Part shown: one piece after another, positions 32,053-34,669 of the stretch | Layout: each line of letters opens with the position of its first letter | Position numbering within the stretch: the stretch's first letter is position 1 | Source of the DNA: a virus | Virus record (IMG/VR): IMGVR_UViG_3300021959_005009 | Location: 1-34,669 of that record | DNA length: 34,669 nt | Direction: 5' to 3' (one strand) | The notes under the pieces: generated by a model | The model's database searches: none | Told to the model about the DNA's origin: nothing | The model's input: only the letters and a program-made list of their open reading frames with translations | Translations under genes and position numbers: made by a program

Positions 32053-33594
32053 ATGACAGAAGATTTAGGAAAGAAGCACCAGGATTGGGCAGTTTACCTG
32101 CCCGCCATTAGTGGGTTCTATGTAACGCAATTACAGAAAATGGATGCTAATCCAAGTGAATGGAGATGCCCTGAAGGCTTTGAAAAAGGCACACAAGGTA
32201 TGAACTTCCTTGATCCTGAGAACAGTTATTATCATTACCCATGGGGTCTTTACTCAGGTGGACATGCTCACTTAGATCCTGTTAAAAGCGATGAACGTGA
32301 GCCAATGATACAAGGTAGAGATCGTAGTAAAACTATGATACTAGGAGACTCAGGTGGTTTCCAACTTGCCACAGGTGTTATTAAAATGGACTGGAGCAAT
32401 GCTAAAGATCCTAATGATCCTGTAAGAACAGCATTTTGTAATAAGATACTTACATGGTTAGAGCATACAGCAGACTGGAGTATGACATTAGATGTTCCTG
32501 CTTTTGCGGCAGTTGGTAAACTAAGCGAAAGGACAGGACTTACAGAATTTCAAGACACACTAGACATTAGTCTACTTAATTTAGACTATTTTATGAGGAA
32601 CAGAACACCAGGTGCTACCAAGTTCTTAAATGTGTTAAGTGGTAGTAACGAAGAGAATAGCAAAATATGGTATGATGCAGTAAAGCATTTTTCCAATAAA
32701 AGTTTTGTGCAAGAAGCATACGGTGATGAGAATAGAACCTTAGAGGGTTACGCATTCGCTGGTATCAATATGAAACACATGTATAGTGTGTTAAGTAGAC
32801 TATTGGATCTTAGAGAAGATGGTTTACTTGAAGGTAAGGATTGGATACACTTCTTGGGTACTGGACGCCTTAATTGGGCATGTCACCTTACTAGTATCCA
32901 AAGACAGTTGAGAAAATATGACAATCCTAATGTTACACTTTCATTTGATGCGGCATCACCTTTTGTTAATACAGCATATGGCCAAACCTACACACATAAT
33001 GAGTTTAGAGCCAAGCGATTCGGATACTTTATGGATAGAGCATTCGATAACAAAGATCTCAAAGGATCAAAGATGCCTATGCCTTTTGCACATTCCCCTA
33101 TAATGAGTAGACTAACTGTTGGTGACATCTGTGTTTTAGGACATGGTGATGTTAATAGGAATGGTAAAGAGACTACAACTAGTTGGGACACACTAAGTTA
33201 TGCACTTTATATGGGTCATAGTGTTTACAATCACATTACAGCAACGCAAGAAGCAAATAGACTTGCTGATATGGAGAAACACAGAACACCTACACATTGG
33301 AAGAACTGGAAGAAAGTTAAAGGCAGTAGTGTAAGTAATGAAACTTCGCCTTATGTTCCAGGTACTATTTTAATGTTTGAAAGTTTTGCAGAAGAAGTAT
33401 TAGATCCTAATAACACAAATGCAAGACAGATGTTAGAAGATAACAAAGAGTTTTTAAAGGAGATTAGTTTCTCAGATGGTAGTGCAGAGCAATCTACATT
33501 TGGTGCTTTATTTGAAACTGACGAATATGAGTCAGGTGACAGTGAAGCGGATATGCAAGAAGACATAATGAGGGCCGACTATGACGGTGAGTAA
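32053..33594 (+). CDS. tRNA-guanine transglycosylase-like protein (DpdA candidate)
   Basis: This 513-residue protein carries the transglycosylase marks: ILGDSGGFQLATG with Asp99 in the DSGGFQ signature, a GYAFAGINM block like TGT's GYAIGG, FLGTGRL like the MGVGTP segment, and FDAASP with Asp299 where TGT has its nucleophilic Asp. TGT exchanges guanine for a 7-deazaguanine base in tRNA; the phage and bacterial paralogue DpdA does it in DNA. The Zn-binding C-x-C-x2-C after the nucleophile is not seen. It begins two bases after gp45. Its place beside gp43 and gp45 favours DNA modification; this is inference. No folE, queD, queE or queC homologue lies in the window. Confidence 0.75.
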   Translation: MTEDLGKKHQDWAVYLPAISGFYVTQLQKMDANPSEWRCPEGFEKGTQGMNFLDPENSYYHYPWGLYSGGHAHLDPVKSDEREPMIQGRDRSKTMILGDSGGFQLATGVIKMDWSNAKDPNDPVRTAFCNKILTWLEHTADWSMTLDVPAFAAVGKLSERTGLTEFQDTLDISLLNLDYFMRNRTPGATKFLNVLSGSNEENSKIWYDAVKHFSNKSFVQEAYGDENRTLEGYAFAGINMKHMYSVLSRLLDLREDGLLEGKDWIHFLGTGRLNWACHLTSIQRQLRKYDNPNVTLSFDAASPFVNTAYGQTYTHNEFRAKRFGYFMDRAFDNKDLKGSKMPMPFAHSPIMSRLTVGDICVLGHGDVNRNGKETTTSWDTLSYALYMGHSVYNHITATQEANRLADMEKHRTPTHWKNWKKVKGSSVSNETSPYVPGTILMFESFAEEVLDPNNTNARQMLEDNKEFLKEISFSDGSAEQSTFGALFETDEYESGDSEADMQEDIMRADYDGE

Positions 33595-33781
33595 TAAAGC
33601 ATACAGTGGTACATACACATTTGAAGGACATGACGTAAAATTTCATGTGTTGGAGAATGGTGCAACAATGGAAATAGTAGAAACTAAAGACGGTAAAACA
33701 ATGCCTGTTAGACTTGTAGACCTTGAAGAAGGTGTAGACTATCAAGATAAATTAATTGGTTGGGGATATGTCAGTTACTAA
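33581..33781 (+). CDS. Hypothetical protein (66 aa)
   Basis: This 66-residue protein overlaps the transglycosylase-like gene by 14 bases, with GAGGG six bases before ATG 33581. The N-terminal half is beta-like (YSGTYTFEGHDVKFHVLENG) and the rest acidic. There is no membrane segment and no motif I know. It in turn overlaps the oxygenase gene by 14 bases. Expression with the transglycosylase is certain from the overlaps; function is unknown. Confidence 0.68.
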   Translation: MTVSNKAYSGTYTFEGHDVKFHVLENGATMEIVETKDGKTMPVRLVDLEEGVDYQDKLIGWGYVSY

Positions 33782-34394
33782 TTACTTTAATGATAAAATT
33801 AACAATAAACCAGTAGCGATTATTGATAATTTTTTCAATGAAGATATATTAGATAAGTGGTTAGACTATTATCAGCATAAAGCAGACTTTAGATATGCAG
33901 TAGAAGAAGTAGAAAACGGTGAGGCTTTACTTTGTCATTGTTTGGAATTGTCAGATGTAGAAGATATATTTAATATGTCTGAAACTATTATGCCATTAGT
34001 AGAAGAATATAACAAACTCTATGGCACTGATCTAAGATACGTTGATTTATGCAGAGCACATATAAACTTAATAACAGCAAATGATAAATTTGTTGGCCAT
34101 ACAGATAGAAATAATGGTATGGTAGTTCTTTGGTTTGCTAACCCGCAGTTCAAAGATACAATGGGTGGGTTCTTTTTAGGCACATCTAAAGAAGACAGTA
34201 TACTTGTTGAGAATAGTTTCAATAGGTTAGTTGTATTTCCTGCTACAATGTGGCATTCTATACAGTCACTTGCTAGTACTGATGCATTTAGAATTACCGT
34301 ATACTTAGGTTTTTCTAGAGAAGTTAAAGATAGGAACTTTAAACAAAAAAATTTAGTTAATAAATTTAATAAAAGAGAAGTAGTAAATGGATAG
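33768..34394 (+). CDS. 2OG-Fe(II) oxygenase superfamily protein
   Basis: I place the start at ATG 33768 (MSVTNYFNDK), preceded by a GGGGA sequence, rather than at TTG 33756. The 208-residue protein has the double-stranded beta-helix signature: H-x-D in VGHTDRN, a distal His in TMWHSIQ and Arg in AFRITVYLGF for 2-oxoglutarate. Such enzymes hydroxylate diverse targets; prolyl-hydroxylase-like phage members are common in marine T4-like phages. It is translationally linked with the small gene before it and with the truncated gene after it. It is a different branch from the minus-strand oxygenase at 24344, with little visible similarity beyond the metal site. Confidence 0.85.
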   Translation: MSVTNYFNDKINNKPVAIIDNFFNEDILDKWLDYYQHKADFRYAVEEVENGEALLCHCLELSDVEDIFNMSETIMPLVEEYNKLYGTDLRYVDLCRAHINLITANDKFVGHTDRNNGMVVLWFANPQFKDTMGGFFLGTSKEDSILVENSFNRLVVFPATMWHSIQSLASTDAFRITVYLGFSREVKDRNFKQKNLVNKFNKREVVNG

Positions 34395-34669
34395 AGAAGG
34401 TCACGAGGATACAAAGTTTTTTATAGGCACTGAAGTAGAGCATACGCCTGCTTATGGTCAAAAGACTTTGTTTGTAGTTGGGTATCAACCAAAAGAGGAA
34501 ATACTTGCTAGGGCACTTAATAGCGGTTGTCCGCACATTTATCTAGGTGCTAACCAAAGTTTTAATCCACCAACTGAAAAAGATTGGCAGGGTTGGGACG
34601 AACTAGTTACAAGTCTACTAAAAGATGATATTTGGATTACACTAGACTTTGATGTAACTTTAGCAGAAC
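34387..34669 (+). CDS. Hypothetical conserved phage protein, 3' end cut by window
   Basis: An open frame begins at ATG 34387 (eight bases before the end of the oxygenase gene) and runs to the right edge, at least 94 residues. It reads MDREGHEDTKFFIGTEVE at the start, then TLFVVGYQPKEEILARALNSG, HIYLGANQSFNPP and WITLDFDVTL. The alternating beta and alpha segments suggest a TIM-barrel or Rossmann type fold. I believe this pattern occurs in other marine T4-like phages as an unnamed protein, but I cannot assign a function. The gene is part of the operon with the transglycosylase-like gene. Confidence 0.7.
   Translation, partial: MDREGHEDTKFFIGTEVEHTPAYGQKTLFVVGYQPKEEILARALNSGCPHIYLGANQSFNPPTEKDWQGWDELVTSLLKDDIWITLDFDVTLAE

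Overview
The window is a gene-dense, AT-rich piece of a virulent, T4-like (contractile-tailed) marine phage genome. The T4 core is recognisable: clamp loader gp44, family B DNA polymerase gp43, a probable sliding clamp gp45, a DsbA-like double-stranded DNA-binding protein and a T4-type lysozyme. PhoH, 2OG-Fe(II) oxygenases, collagen-like tail fibres and many overlapping small genes are typical of phages of pelagic bacteria such as Pelagibacter and cyanobacteria. I infer a relative of these phages from gene content only; no host marker is present.

Layout. Positions 1-2444 hold small hypothetical genes, a small membrane protein and two tandem sulfotransferase-like paralogues. An early promoter at 2445 then precedes a small gene, gp44 and a tightly overlapping metabolic block: radical SAM enzyme, nucleotide-sugar dehydrogenase, SufE-like protein, membrane protein and short-chain dehydrogenase. 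phoH lies on the minus strand (7340-8089) behind an unusual leader containing a terminator hairpin. Positions 8260-10637 hold two probable late proteins, an acyl-carrier-like protein lacking its attachment serine, and a candidate inner/outer spanin pair. Positions 10641-14685 hold a DnaJ-like co-chaperone, a ClpA-like unfoldase that keeps an IGF loop, an unknown gene and the lysozyme. Positions 14691-27218 are the fibre block: a small protein, a 1139-residue collagen-repeat fibre and three more large structural proteins. A short early-type cassette (HAD phosphatase, two unknowns, a minus-strand oxygenase) interrupts it. Positions 27232-31216 carry an EF-hand membrane protein, an unknown gene, the DsbA-like gene, a small gene and gp43. 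gp45, a tRNA-guanine-transglycosylase-like protein (a DpdA candidate), a small gene, another oxygenase and a truncated last gene follow.

Expression signals are clear. Six sigma70-like early promoters (TTGAC-N16/17-TATAAT or close) and a set of T4-late-like octamers (GATAAATA, once TATAAATA) can be read directly. In seven genes the -10 element lies 5-8 nt before an ATG without a usable Shine-Dalgarno, which predicts leaderless mRNAs for both early and late genes. Another late promoter (14712) sits inside an 11-bp inverted repeat whose right arm covers the start codon, the same logic as the known translational switch of T4 gene e. The most notable protein-level signals are the transglycosylase-like gene beside the replication genes, and the DnaJ/ClpA pair that may redirect host ClpP.

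There is no stretch above 300 bases without a gene. I saw no tRNA, CRISPR array, insertion sequence or integrase.
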